A stretch of 64,000 bases of DNA from Blastococcus sp. HT6-30 (GCF_039729015.1 NZ_CP155792.1:1198001-1262000); one strand, 5' to 3'; shown: positions 1 through 8,171, counted from the stretch's first letter. A program made the numbers and translations. The notes: generated by a model from the sequence alone, not told the origin.

Positions 1-31
1 GGTCCCGGGCGGCGTTGCAGGGACGCGCAGA

Positions 32-2080
32 ATGGCGGGCATGGCGCCCGAGGCAGAGCTCGTCATCGCGGCCGGCGAGGTACCGGGGTACCTGGGGCCG
101 ACCGCGGCCCTCGTCGTCGCGGCTGCGGTGATCGGCTACCTGTCGGCCCGCGCCCGGGTGGTGCCGATCGTGGGGTTCCTGGTGGCCGGCGTCCTGATCG
201 GCCCGGCGCAGCTCGGCATCGTCGAGAACGGCGAGGCGGTGGAGGCCGCCGCCGACATCGGCGTCATCCTGCTGCTGTTCACCATCGGGATCGAGTTCTC
301 CCTGGAGCGGCTGGCCCGGGTCTGGACCTGGATCGCCGTCGCCGGTGGCCTGCAGCTGCTGCTGGCGACCGGTGCCGGTCTCGGGCTGACCCTGGCCGCC
401 GGTGGGAGCTGGCGCGACGGGCTGTTCACCGGGTTCCTGCTGGCCCTCTCCTCCACGGCCATCGTGCTGAAGCTGCTCGGGGAGCGGCGGGAGACCTCCG
501 CGGTCCGGGGCCGGCTGGCGCTGGCCGTGCTCATCGCCCAGGACCTGGCCGTGGTGGCCATGGTGCTCGTCGTCCCCCTGCTCGGACCCACCGCGGACGG
601 CGAGGGCTCCGGTGGCGGCTCGCTGCTGTGGGCGCTGCTCACCGCGGTCGCGGTCATCGTCGTCGTCCTGGTGGTCGCCCGCCGGGTGATGCCCGCGCTG
701 CTCGACGTCGTGGCGCGGGCCTGCTCCCCGGAGGTCTTCCTCCTGGCGATCGTGGCGATCTGCTTCGGCACCGCCTACCTGACCGCGCTCGCCGGCGTCA
801 GCGTCTCCCTCGGCGCCTTCCTGGCCGGCCTGGTGGTGAGCGAGAGCCGGGCCAGCAGCCAGGCGTTCGCCGAAGTCCTGCCGCTGCAGATCGTGTTCAG
901 CGCGGTCTTCTTCGTCTCGGTCGGCATGCTCCTGGACGTACGGTTCATGCTCGCCAACCTGCCGCTGGTGCTCGGTGCCGCGGCCGTGGTGCTGGTCGTG
1001 AAGACGCTGACGACAGCGCTGGCCGCGACCGTCGCCGGGATACCGGTCCGCACCGCGGTGGCCACGGGGCTGCTGCTGGCCCAGGTCGGCGAGTTCTCGT
1101 TCGTGCTGCTGACCGTGGGCACTGCGGCGGGGCTGGCGCCGCTGGGGCTCGGGGACGAGGGCTCGCAGGTGGTCGTGGCGACGACGGTGCTGCTCATGCT
1201 GCTCACCCCGCAGCTGGCCGCGGCCGGCGCCCGGATCGACCGGTCCCGGCGGGCCTCCCAGGCTGACAACGCCGCGCAGGACGGTGGTCGGGCCCGCGAC
1301 CACGTCGCGATCATCGGCTGGGGCCCCACCGCCCTCGACCTCGCGGCGACCCTGCGCAGCCGGGGAGTGGACGTCGTGATGACCACGCTCAACCCCGACG
1401 GGGCGATGCAGGCAGAGGCTGCCGGGCACTCGGTCGTGCGCGGCGATCCCACGAAGGGGGAGATCCTGCGGACGGCGGGGGTGCCCGAGGCCCGGCTCGC
1501 CGTGGTCGCCGAGGACGACCCCGAGCAGGCGGTACGGGTCGTCGCGGCCGCCCGCGCGGTCACGCAGGCCCCGATCCTCGCGCGGCCGCTGGGTGCGGTC
1601 GACGTCGCCGAGCTGGCCGACGCCGGCGCCGACCACATCCTCGACCGGGACCGCCTCTCCGGCCAGGCGCTGCTGCGCTCGGTCCTCACCGAGCTGGGGC
1701 ACCCGGTCGTGCCCCCGAGCCGGGGCCGGACCGTCGTCGACACCGGCCGGGTGGTCCGGTACGCGTGGCCCCAGGTGAGCGGCTGCGGGCACGGCGCGGC
1801 GTCCCGGCCGGTGCTGCCCCGGGCGTCCGGCTGCGTCGGCTGCCTGCATGAGGGCACCGAGTGGGTGCACCTGCGCACCTGCCTGAGCTGCGGCTACGTC
1901 GGCTGCTGCGACTCCTCGCCGCGCCGGCACGCCCGCGCGCACGCCGCCGCCGGCGACCACCCGCTGATCGCCTCGGCCGAGCCGGGGGAGAGCTGGGGCT
2001 ACTGCTTCGTCGACGAGGTGACCGTGCCCGCGCCGGCCGGCGCGGCGCCGGAGGCGGAGTCCTCGCCCGCGTCGCAGTGA
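32..2080 (+). CDS. Kef-type cation:proton antiporter with TrkA-N and UBP zinc finger
   Basis: Monovalent cation:proton antiporter of the CPA2 (KefB/KefC) family in the cytoplasmic membrane, expected to exchange K+ or Na+ for H+. Residues ~20-400 are a run of hydrophobic helices typical of the Na+/H+ exchanger domain. Residues ~425-540 are a TrkA-N regulatory domain with a nucleotide-binding glycine loop (IIGWGPTALDLA). Residues ~581-650 form a UBP-type zinc finger: paired cysteines (CVGC, CLSCGYVGC) followed by several histidines. That last domain is best known from eukaryotic deubiquitinases, but fusions to Kef transporters exist in actinobacteria. 682 aa, apparently full length. Ion specificity cannot be read from sequence. 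The start is 32 bases into the window, so an upstream start is not excluded. Confidence 0.88.
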   Translation: MAGMAPEAELVIAAGEVPGYLGPTAALVVAAAVIGYLSARARVVPIVGFLVAGVLIGPAQLGIVENGEAVEAAADIGVILLLFTIGIEFSLERLARVWTWIAVAGGLQLLLATGAGLGLTLAAGGSWRDGLFTGFLLALSSTAIVLKLLGERRETSAVRGRLALAVLIAQDLAVVAMVLVVPLLGPTADGEGSGGGSLLWALLTAVAVIVVVLVVARRVMPALLDVVARACSPEVFLLAIVAICFGTAYLTALAGVSVSLGAFLAGLVVSESRASSQAFAEVLPLQIVFSAVFFVSVGMLLDVRFMLANLPLVLGAAAVVLVVKTLTTALAATVAGIPVRTAVATGLLLAQVGEFSFVLLTVGTAAGLAPLGLGDEGSQVVVATTVLLMLLTPQLAAAGARIDRSRRASQADNAAQDGGRARDHVAIIGWGPTALDLAATLRSRGVDVVMTTLNPDGAMQAEAAGHSVVRGDPTKGEILRTAGVPEARLAVVAEDDPEQAVRVVAAARAVTQAPILARPLGAVDVAELADAGADHILDRDRLSGQALLRSVLTELGHPVVPPSRGRTVVDTGRVVRYAWPQVSGCGHGAASRPVLPRASGCVGCLHEGTEWVHLRTCLSCGYVGCCDSSPRRHARAHAAAGDHPLIASAEPGESWGYCFVDEVTVPAPAGAAPEAESSPASQ

Positions 2081-2287
2081 CCGGCCGCCGAGGCGCGGGG
2101 CCGTACCTCGGCGTGCTGGTCGTCCGAGACGCGGGCCGGCGCGAGAAAGCACACGGCCGACCGCGGTGGGGCGATAGCGTCCCGAGATGAGCCCGACACG
2201 GCCGAGTGCGTCGAGGATCAGCCAGGCCCCTCGTCAAGATGCGATGTACGTCGATCGCACGGGGGACCGCGCCGAGGACCGGCAGCA

Positions 2288-2884
2288 GTGGCGGTCGACG
2301 CGGTGAGGGGTGCTGCGGGGCGGAGCGAGGCCAAGCCGGCACGCGACCACTTCGACCGGTGGACCCTGGCCATCGCTCTGGCGGCGCTGCTCGTCTCGCT
2401 CGGCGGCGTCGCCGTGGCGCTGAGCGTGAAGACGGCGGAGGACGAGCGACTGCGGATGGAACTCGCCCGGCAGGTCGTCTTCGTCGTGGTGGAGGGCGAG
2501 CCGCAGATCGGCGCGCCCGGCAGCAAACCGCCGGTCGGCGAGGCCGGCTACGTCGTCGCCAACTTCGGCCCCTTCCCCGTCGAGGAGGTGGTGATCGAGA
2601 CCGGGCCCGAATCGGTGCTGGCGCCGGTTCCCGGGCTCACGGAAACGCTCGACCCCGTCGTCGAAGCCGTCCGCATCGGAACGCTCGGCCCCTGCCAGTC
2701 GGCGAGCATCTCGGGCCGGGAGTACCGCCGGGTCCTGTTCACCGACGTGGAAGGCGTGCGCTGGAGCCGCGGTCCGGCTGAGCCACCTACCGAGCAGTTG
2801 CCGGACGAGAACGTTCCGCGCAACTACCCCGACATCCGGACGCCGGCGCAGTGGGAGCTCGGCGCGCTGGACCACTGCGGATGA
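2288..2884 (+). CDS. Single-pass membrane-anchored protein of unknown function
   Basis: 198 aa. A short basic N-terminus is followed by one hydrophobic segment (residues ~27-47, LAIALAALLVSLGG) and then a soluble domain rich in valine and proline. The most likely topology is an N-terminal anchor with the rest outside or at the membrane face. I recognise no family. Two cysteines (in GPCQS and the penultimate residue) could form a disulfide. It stands alone, about 200 bases downstream of the antiporter on the same strand. Codon use is normal for the genome, which supports a real gene. Confidence 0.6.
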   Translation: MAVDAVRGAAGRSEAKPARDHFDRWTLAIALAALLVSLGGVAVALSVKTAEDERLRMELARQVVFVVVEGEPQIGAPGSKPPVGEAGYVVANFGPFPVEEVVIETGPESVLAPVPGLTETLDPVVEAVRIGTLGPCQSASISGREYRRVLFTDVEGVRWSRGPAEPPTEQLPDENVPRNYPDIRTPAQWELGALDHCG

Positions 2885-3022
2885 GAGGACACCCAGGCTG
2901 CGGGATTCTTGATTGCTCCGCCGGCCCGAATGCGCGATCACCACCGGCTCGAGGATGTCGCGGTGGAACGACTGTGACCGCGGCGGATCAGACGGAGCGC
3001 TGACATCGGAGCCCGCTCGTCG

Positions 3023-3541
3023 CTAGAGGGACGGGTCACCCTCCGGCACCTCGGTCGCGATCACCTCTTCCACCTCCGCGTCTTCGCCGGACAGCCCCTC
3101 GGCCTCCTCGTGCTTGTCATGGAACGCCAGCCACTGCATCCCGAGAGCCTCGCGCTGCCCCTCGTCGACAGCCTCCTTGAAGGGCGGAAAGAAGTCCGTC
3201 TCCTCCTCGGCCATGTGGTCGGCGTTGACCTGCCGCGCGTTTCGCACCGCCTCCCACCAACCATCGCTGCCGACCTCGTGCTCCCCGACGGCGGCCGCGG
3301 CGTGCCGGATCTCGTTGTGGTCGTGGACGCCCTCCGCGGTCTCCTGCTCGCCGTCCGCCTCCTGGGCGAGCAGCGGGTAGAACAGCTGCTCCTCGGCCAC
3401 GGCGTGCACCTCGAGCTTGGCGTGCAGCGCCTCCCAGGCGGCGGCGAGCTCCTCGGCGGGCAGGTCATCGAGCGCGGTGAAATCCCGCCGGAAGACCTCG
3501 TGCTCGGCCAGGACCAGGGCGGTGATTTCGAAGTCGGACAT
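3023..3541 (-). CDS. Hemerythrin HHE cation-binding domain protein
   Basis: 172 aa, one four-helix hemerythrin-like unit. Iron-ligand candidates are visible in order: EHEVF near residue 13, HAVAEEQLFYP near 46, HDHNEIRH near 73-77, HMAEEE and FHDKHEE near the C-terminus. Proteins of this type bind a di-iron centre and take part in oxygen or NO sensing or in iron handling; the role here is not determined. The C-terminal ~25 residues are acidic. The gene reads TAG as its stop, which matters because the chromosome also encodes a UAG-reading tRNA-Sec. It is monocistronic and lies beside the tRNA-Gly fragment that bounds the islet. Confidence 0.85.
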   Translation of the reverse strand: MSDFEITALVLAEHEVFRRDFTALDDLPAEELAAAWEALHAKLEVHAVAEEQLFYPLLAQEADGEQETAEGVHDHNEIRHAAAAVGEHEVGSDGWWEAVRNARQVNADHMAEEETDFFPPFKEAVDEGQREALGMQWLAFHDKHEEAEGLSGEDAEVEEVIATEVPEGDPSL

Positions 3542-4334
3542 GCCCGACCCTTTACCCGTCCGACTGCGCGTTAGCCCGGCTCTTCAAGTCTTTGCCGCCG
3601 GTGCCCCTCGGGATGCGAGCGGTTGGGCCCCTGATGTGCAGTTCCGGCGAACGGGTACGACAGGTCGGCCGAGGTCGCTCGGGTGGGCGCCGGCTGTATC
3701 GGCGGACTGCGGCCCTGGAGCTCGTCCCTCGGCCATGCCAGGAAGAGCAGTCAATGCCAGTGGCTGGCGACGAACAGAGGTCGGCATTCCTGACGCGCGG
3801 AAGCGGCGCCGACGTCCTCCTGAGCCGGACAGGTGGGCGGCACGAGAGCTGGCCACAGCGTGGAGCGGGTGACCGGGATCGAACCGGCACGGCCAGCTTG
3901 GAAGGCTGGATGACTCCAGCGGTAAACCCCCTGGTGAGAGCCGCTTCAGGTGGACGGCCGTGCCTTCCGCGTGCCTTAAGCCGATCCGATGACCGAACTG
4001 CTCCACATCGTCGCCGGCCCCACGGCGCCCCGCTCCGACCACGCGGCCGAGGGGGAGCGGCCCTTGAAGCCATGACCTACGGGCTTCGCACTGGCCGCGG
4101 ATACTTCTGACGCCTCCTCGATTTTGTACGGATGGGGGCTTCGCCGGCGAACAGCAGACCGCCACCGCCCGGCCCGTCGCGAGCCGACAACGGAGACGGT
4201 CGGTCGCGGGCCAGGTGCAGATGAGCGCGCACCGGCCCAACCCTCGCCGTAAAGCGCGCCGTGACTGAGCCGCGCTCAAGGGCGTGGCATCGCCAGACAG
4301 TCACTGCGGCCCCTGACGTCCGTCCGGGGAGCGG
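3542..4334. other. Gene-poor interval holding the left boundary of the tRNA-Gly islet
   Basis: No convincing gene over 793 bases. Longer open frames here have no recognisable domain and cross the tRNA fragment. The interval contains the 50-bp tRNA-Gly 3' fragment (3860-3909). Just inside it lie two direct copies of a CGTGCCTT motif (3959-3967 and 3970-3978, the second extended to CGTGCCTTAAG). A 28-codon frame starts at 3989 (MTELLHIVAG) but is too short to judge. No integrase remnant could be recognised. Confidence 0.55.
3860..3909 (-). repeat. tRNA-Gly 3'-half fragment, candidate attachment site (attR-like)
   Basis: 50 bases that match 7845-7894 with one mismatch (C at 3890, T at 7875). 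The sequence spans the anticodon stem-loop through the encoded CCA of tRNA-Gly(UCC) and stops abruptly at the 5' side of the anticodon stem. The 5' half of the tRNA is absent, so this is not a functional tRNA. A duplicated tRNA 3' half at the far end of an inserted segment is the usual product of tyrosine-recombinase integration into a tRNA gene. Confidence 0.8.
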
Positions 4335-4523
4335 CTACTCCCGCACGACCCACAGCTCGGTCGGTCCCTGAGTGGTGTCCTGAATCTGTATGGGCTCGAA
4401 CCGTTCGTAGACGCCGAACCAGCGGGGGCCGTCGTAGACGAGTACCGCCGACTCCAGCAACTCCGCCGGCACGTCGTCGACTTCGCCGTGCCGTGGACCG
4501 CCCCAGTGGAAGGCCAGCGACAT
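4335..4523 (-). CDS. Small protein of unknown function (62 aa)
   Basis: 62 aa starting MSLAFHWGGP and ending TELWVVRE, stop TAG. Aromatic residues (FHW, WFGVY, LW) and alternating hydrophobics suggest a small beta-rich fold. I do not recognise the family. It lies 62 bases downstream of the HAD phosphatase on the same strand and could be co-transcribed with it. There is no clear ribosome binding site, but codon use is normal for the genome. The same frame stays open far upstream, but that part runs antiparallel or out of frame to better genes. Confidence 0.5.
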   Translation of the reverse strand: MSLAFHWGGPRHGEVDDVPAELLESAVLVYDGPRWFGVYERFEPIQIQDTTQGPTELWVVRE

Positions 4524-4585
4524 GCCCGGGACGGCAGCGGTGTCAGTCGACCGCGGCGGTGCGTTCCGTCTGGCACCTCCCTGGG

Positions 4586-5326
4586 TCAGCACAGCAGTCG
4601 CTCCGCGTCGGCCCACGACTCGACGACCGCGGCCACCCCGGCCTCGCGCAGGGCCTCGGTGCGTTCCCGCCGGTCGGCACCCGGCACGAACTGCAGGATG
4701 CCGATTGTCGGGTAGCCGGCGGCCACCGCCGAGAGGGCGCCGTTCACCGAGTCCTCGACGGCGACCGCCTCGGCCGGGCTCACCCCGAGCGTGGCCCCGG
4801 CGTGCAGGTAGACCGCCGGGTCGGGCTTGCTGGTCGGTTTGGCCAGCGAGTCCTCGGCGCTGAACCTGCGATCGGCGTCGAAGAGCGCGGCGAGGCCGGT
4901 CACCTCGAGACAGGCGGCCAGGCGGGACGAGGCGCTCGAGGTGACCGCCGCGAGGGCGAACCGATCGGACAGGCGCTCCAGCGGCCCCTGCACCGCGGGG
5001 TCGGGGCGCAGGACTGTGCGGAGGTGGGCGGTGACGACGTCCTTCTCCTCGGTCACCCAGCCGTCCAGATCGGCGCGGGTGAGCTGCCGGCCGTAGCCGG
5101 TGGCGAGCTGTGCGGCGGCGGCCCGGAAGTTCTTGCCGTTGGTCATCCGCTGCAGCTCCTCCGGGGCGAAGGCCCGCTCCGCCCCCAGGCCAGCGAGGAA
5201 CCGGTTGGTGACGTCGGCGGACGCCGCGTACGCCGGCTCCTCGGAGGGGAACAGCGTGCCGTCGGCGTCGCAGAGCAGAGTGGTCGCCGCGGTCAGATCC
5301 AGAGGGAGGAATCGCTGGACGGTCAT
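4586..5326 (-). CDS. HAD-superfamily sugar-phosphate phosphatase / beta-phosphoglucomutase-like
   Basis: 246 aa. HAD motif I is visible as DADGT near residue 20 (nucleophile and general acid Asp). Motif II serine or threonine lies in AVTSSASS. Motif III lysine is in KPTSKPDP and motif IV is VEDSVNG. The cap is inserted between motifs I and II, as in the beta-phosphoglucomutase/sugar phosphatase branch. Its ATG overlaps the stop of the upstream mannitol-dehydrogenase-family gene (ATGA at 5323-5326), so the two are translationally coupled. This suggests a hexitol-phosphate or hexose-phosphate substrate; the exact substrate is inferred only from context. Confidence 0.8.
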   Translation of the reverse strand: MTVQRFLPLDLTAATTLLCDADGTLFPSEEPAYAASADVTNRFLAGLGAERAFAPEELQRMTNGKNFRAAAAQLATGYGRQLTRADLDGWVTEEKDVVTAHLRTVLRPDPAVQGPLERLSDRFALAAVTSSASSRLAACLEVTGLAALFDADRRFSAEDSLAKPTSKPDPAVYLHAGATLGVSPAEAVAVEDSVNGALSAVAAGYPTIGILQFVPGADRRERTEALREAGVAAVVESWADAERLLC

Positions 5327-6825
5327 GCGTCCGCACCAGAGGCGAGGAACTCCTCGATGACCTCGCGCGGACCGTGCCGGTCGAGCGCGGACAGCGCCCG
5401 CTGGACGCAGCCGGCGAACTGGGGATTCTGGCCGATGGAGTCGAAGATCGACTGCTCCGAGAGCAGCGGCGCTGCGTCCCCGCCCGCCTCCTGCGCGATG
5501 GGTACCAGGTCGGGGCGGGGACCCTGGACCGGCACTTCCTCCCCGGCGTAGTCGGCACCGCGCAGAAACCTGAGCCAGCCGGCCACCGCAAGGCACAGCA
5601 GGTGGTGCGGGCGGCCGTCGTCGATCGCCGCACGCACCGAGGGCAGGATGTAGTTGGGGATCTTGCTCGAGCCACGCCGACCGAGGCGCGCGAGCTGATC
5701 GGCCATGCGGGGGTTGGACAGCCGGTCGAGCAGTGCGGCCTGGTACTCGGCGAGGTCGACGCCCGGCGGCTCCGGAAGGGACGGCGCGATCTCGTCGGCC
5801 ATCAGCCGGGTGAGGTAGCTGCGGAAGACCGGATCCGCCATGACGTCGGCCGTCGTGCGGTGCCCGGCGAGGTAGCCCAGGTAGGCGATCGCGCAGTGGC
5901 CGGCGTTGAGCAGACGGGTCTTCACCGTCTCGTAGGGAGACACATCGTCGACGAACTGGACACCGACCTCCTCCAGCGGTGGGCGCCCGTTGCAGAAGAA
6001 GTCCTCCACCACCCACTGCCGGAACGGCTCGGCGACCACGGGCCACCGGTCGTCGACACCGGTCGCGGCGACGATCACGTCCCGGTCCTCGGGCGAGGTG
6101 CTGGGCGTGATCCGATCGACCATGCTGCTGGGGAAGGCGACGTGCTGCTCGATCCACGCGGCCAGGTCGTCGTCCCGCAACCTCGCGAACGTCACCACCG
6201 CGGTGCGGGCCGCCGTCCCGTTGGACGGCATGTTGTCGCAGGAGAGGACGGTGAAGGGCGGCAGGCCGGCCTTCCGCCGACGGTCCAGCGCCTCGACCAG
6301 GTAGCCGAACACCGTCTCCGGGGAGCCAGGGTCCTCGAGATCCCGGACGACGTGCGGGTCCTCGGCGTCGAACTCACCGGTGTGCGCATCGATGCGGTAC
6401 CCGGTGCTGGTGATGGTGAGCGTGACCACGCGGGTGCGCTCGTCGGTCAGCGCCGCCAGCACCGCCTCGGGGTCGTCGGGGGCGTAGAGGTAGGCGGTCA
6501 GCACACCGACAACGGTGGCGCAGTCGCCGTCGGCCGCCCGCTCGATCACCGTGTAGAGCCGGTCCTGGCCTTCGAGGACCTCGCCGATGGCACGGCTGTG
6601 CAGGCCGACGCCGAGCACGCCCCATTCGGTCGATCCTCGACGGGCCAGCTCGTCAAGGTAGACCGCCTGGTGGGCGCGGTGGAAGCTGCCGACGCCGATG
6701 TGCACGATGCCGGCCCGCAGCGCGGCGCGGTCGTAGGTCGGGACGGAGACCTCCGGCGGGAGGTCGCGGAGGGTGCGATGGGAGAGGGGGACGGTGGGAG
6801 CCGCCACCCGGGGCAGAGCAGACAT
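5323..6825 (-). CDS. Mannitol dehydrogenase family protein (long-chain polyol dehydrogenase)
   Basis: 500 aa from the chosen ATG. NAD(P)-dependent polyol or hexuronate oxidoreductase of the mannitol 2-dehydrogenase/fructuronate reductase family, interconverting for example mannitol and fructose. Seen: N-terminal dinucleotide-binding stretch IVHIGVGSFHRAH, the conserved CDNMPSNG segment, the catalytic-domain signature RLLNAGHCAIAYLGYLAGH, and KIPNYILPS with the family lysine. Two adjacent ATGs (6828 and 6825) are possible. I use the second; an upstream in-frame ATG at 6939 would add unrelated sequence. It forms a coupled pair with the HAD phosphatase and is the main cargo of the tRNA-Gly islet. 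Confidence 0.88.
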   Translation of the reverse strand: MSALPRVAAPTVPLSHRTLRDLPPEVSVPTYDRAALRAGIVHIGVGSFHRAHQAVYLDELARRGSTEWGVLGVGLHSRAIGEVLEGQDRLYTVIERAADGDCATVVGVLTAYLYAPDDPEAVLAALTDERTRVVTLTITSTGYRIDAHTGEFDAEDPHVVRDLEDPGSPETVFGYLVEALDRRRKAGLPPFTVLSCDNMPSNGTAARTAVVTFARLRDDDLAAWIEQHVAFPSSMVDRITPSTSPEDRDVIVAATGVDDRWPVVAEPFRQWVVEDFFCNGRPPLEEVGVQFVDDVSPYETVKTRLLNAGHCAIAYLGYLAGHRTTADVMADPVFRSYLTRLMADEIAPSLPEPPGVDLAEYQAALLDRLSNPRMADQLARLGRRGSSKIPNYILPSVRAAIDDGRPHHLLCLAVAGWLRFLRGADYAGEEVPVQGPRPDLVPIAQEAGGDAAPLLSEQSIFDSIGQNPQFAGCVQRALSALDRHGPREVIEEFLASGADA

Positions 6826-6959
6826 CATGAGGAGCTCTCGACAGAGGGGCGGGACGGGGTGGCTGTTCACCCATCGCCGCGCTGTGGTCATGCCCAGCGG
6901 TTGCCGTCCCAACCCAGGAGCGTCGCAGGTGTGGTCCATCCCTCGGCCGGTGGGCAGGA

Positions 6960-7184
6960 ATTCAGGACTTTGACCCCACGGCGACGTCCCACCACCTCGG
7001 CGGCACCGTGCCCGCCCTGCCCTCCCTTCGCCCAGCCAGCAACGCGCTGCCGCGCGTCCGGACCGACGTGCCAGCCCAGCGTCGCGTCCATCGTCGTGGT
7101 GTCGAAGAGGAGCCGAGCCAGTTCGGCGACCGCGTCACGCGGATCGGGGACGGTCGGTCAGCGGAGAAGGCGGTGGTGGTCATG
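6960..7184 (-). pseudogene. Broken 5' fragment resembling a GAF/ANTAR-type regulator
   Basis: From ATG 7184 the first codons read MTTTAFSADRPSP. The same strand in the next frame then reads DPRDAVAELARLLFDTTTMD, which looks like the N-terminal helix of GAF-domain regulators common in Geodermatophilaceae. A one-base shift separates the two parts, and after DATL the sequence loses all resemblance. I read this as a truncated, frameshifted remnant. The family assignment is from the helix pattern alone. Confidence 0.35.
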
Positions 7185-7200
7185 TGGTGCCGGACCCATC

Positions 7201-7240
7201 TGATGGGCCGAAGGCGAAAGTGATGGGCCGAAGGCGAAAG
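7201..7240. repeat. Perfect 20-bp tandem duplication
   Basis: Two head-to-tail identical 20-base units, each beginning TGATGGGCCG and ending AAGGCGAAAG. They sit just upstream (minus-strand sense) of the broken regulator fragment. The sequence shows no hint of function. Confidence 0.85.
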
Positions 7241-7710
7241 GCTTCTCGACGACAGAGCTGTGCACCCTCGAGGGATTGAGGGCAGCTCGTCGGGTCGCTG
7301 CTGTATGAGCCGGCGAGCCTGACCCGTGGACCTCGGATGCCGACGGCTGCGAGTACGCCCGAGGCTACGCACCCCGGGGCCGAGCTACCGGGCCGGCTGC
7401 AGCTCTGACCTGCTCCAGCGAATCGCTGCGCCGAGGAACCTGGTGGTCCCCCAGGTTGGGCCAGCGCCCCTCGCTCCGCACGTTCGCTGGGGACAGCACG
7501 ATCGGTAGGCACGTTCAAGTGCTGGCTGGCTTGCACTACGCCACCCCCATCCGGGGCGGGGTCACCGCCGCCAACTTCACCGCGGACAGGACCACCGGAA
7601 CGCTAACTTCCGGGCTAGGCGACACCGTCGCAACACCTTCGGTCAGTCGGGCCGCCAGGTTCAGCGAACGGTGCATCGATTCCGCACTGCGGACTCGCTG
7701 CACCGCCATC

Positions 7711-7787
7711 CGTGCCTTACCCGTGCCTTAAGCACCGGCCAATCCCGGTGGCCAGCGGTCAACAGGGGTTCGCACCGCTAAGGCACG
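7711..7787. repeat. Cluster of CGTGCCTTA motifs beside tRNA-Gly
   Basis: CGTGCCTTA at 7711-7719, CGTGCCTTAAG at 7722-7732 and the inverted form TAAGGCACG at 7779-7787. Related copies (3959, 3970) flank the other end of the islet. Short direct and inverted repeats inside both boundaries are what recombinase arm-type sites look like; this is an inference. Confidence 0.5.
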
Positions 7788-7844
7788 GAAGGAGCGGGGC
7801 TGCCCGGCTGAGCTGCGCAGACGGGCATCCGCCCTCGTCAGGAT

Positions 7845-7894
7845 GTGGAGCGGGTGACCGGGATCGAACCGGCATGGCCAGCTTGGAAGGCTGG
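7845..7894 (-). repeat. tRNA-Gly 3' half, partner of the 3860-3909 repeat (attL-like)
   Basis: The intact-gene copy of the 50-bp direct repeat, running from the encoded CCA into the 5' side of the anticodon stem; 49 of 50 positions match the distal copy. Confidence 0.8.
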
Positions 7895-7919
7895 GGCTCT
7901 ACCATTGAGCTACACCCGC
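7846..7919 (-). tRNA. tRNA-Gly (anticodon UCC)
   Basis: 74 bases including an encoded CCA. The acceptor stem GCGGGTG pairs with CACCCGC, followed by discriminator U (normal for tRNA-Gly). The anticodon stem CCAGC/GCTGG carries loop CTTCCAA, so the anticodon is UCC, reading GGA and GGG. The T arm is CCGG(T)TTCGATCCCGG-like. Its 3' 50 bases are duplicated at 3860-3909, marking it as an integration target. Confidence 0.95.
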
Positions 7920-8072
7920 GAGACAGCTGCCCGCCGATCGTGACCGGTGGGCCGGAGTCCGCACCGAGGGTAGCGCTTCCCAGGAACGCCGCTCTCGCCG
8001 CGTCGCCCGCGGCACCCCGGTCTCCTCCTTCCGGCTGATCGACTCCGCCGTCTCGGCTCGTACGGTGACCGG

Positions 8073-8171
8073 GTGAACGCGCTGCCGCGCTCGCTCTGGC
8101 GCGAGCCGAGGCCGCCGGACGCCCCCGCCCGCGGCTGGCGGGACTGGCTGCTGGCCGCCCCGAGTGGCTGA
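8073..8171 (+). pseudogene. N-terminal remnant of a sensor histidine kinase
   Basis: A 32-codon frame from GTG: MNALPRSLWREPRPPDAPAR, then GWRDWLLAA, then a premature TGA at 8169. A proline-arginine leader followed by WRDW and hydrophobic residues is how many actinobacterial DesK/NarX-type sensor kinases begin, just before their first membrane helix. The reading frame ends where the membrane region should start. A -10 box TACGGT (8061-8066) sits six bases before the GTG, so the fragment kept its promoter. The rest of the kinase is absent. Assignment is by resemblance only. Confidence 0.35.

Larger units (their letters stand above)
6829..7844. other. Gene-poor right end of the islet with gene debris
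   Basis: About 1 kb without an intact gene. It holds a GAF/ANTAR-like gene fragment on the minus strand (about 6960-7184), a perfect 20-bp tandem duplication (7201-7240) and three copies of the CGTGCCTTA motif (7711, 7722, inverted at 7778) next to tRNA-Gly. Frames such as 7456-7731 have no recognisable content. Confidence 0.5.
3860..7894. mobile_element. Putative integrated islet at tRNA-Gly(UCC), recombinase lost or absent
   Basis: About 4 kb bounded by the 50-bp direct repeat of the tRNA-Gly 3' half. The intact tRNA lies at the right end and the fragment at the left, in the correct order for integration into the tRNA 3' end (the tRNA is on the minus strand). Inside each boundary are copies of a CGTGCCTTA motif: 3959, 3970, 7711, 7722 and an inverted copy at 7778-7787. 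These resemble recombinase arm-type sites. The cargo is mannitol dehydrogenase, a HAD phosphatase and a small unknown gene, with gene debris at the right end. No integrase or excisionase is recognisable, so the element would be immobile by itself. A tandem tRNA duplication with later decay is the main alternative. Confidence 0.6.

Noticed and set aside
3592..4110. Open frame of 172 codons across the tRNA-Gly fragment.
   Set aside because: Its one familiar-looking stretch (GDRDRTGTASLEG) is just the translated tRNA fragment, a well-known false gene signature.
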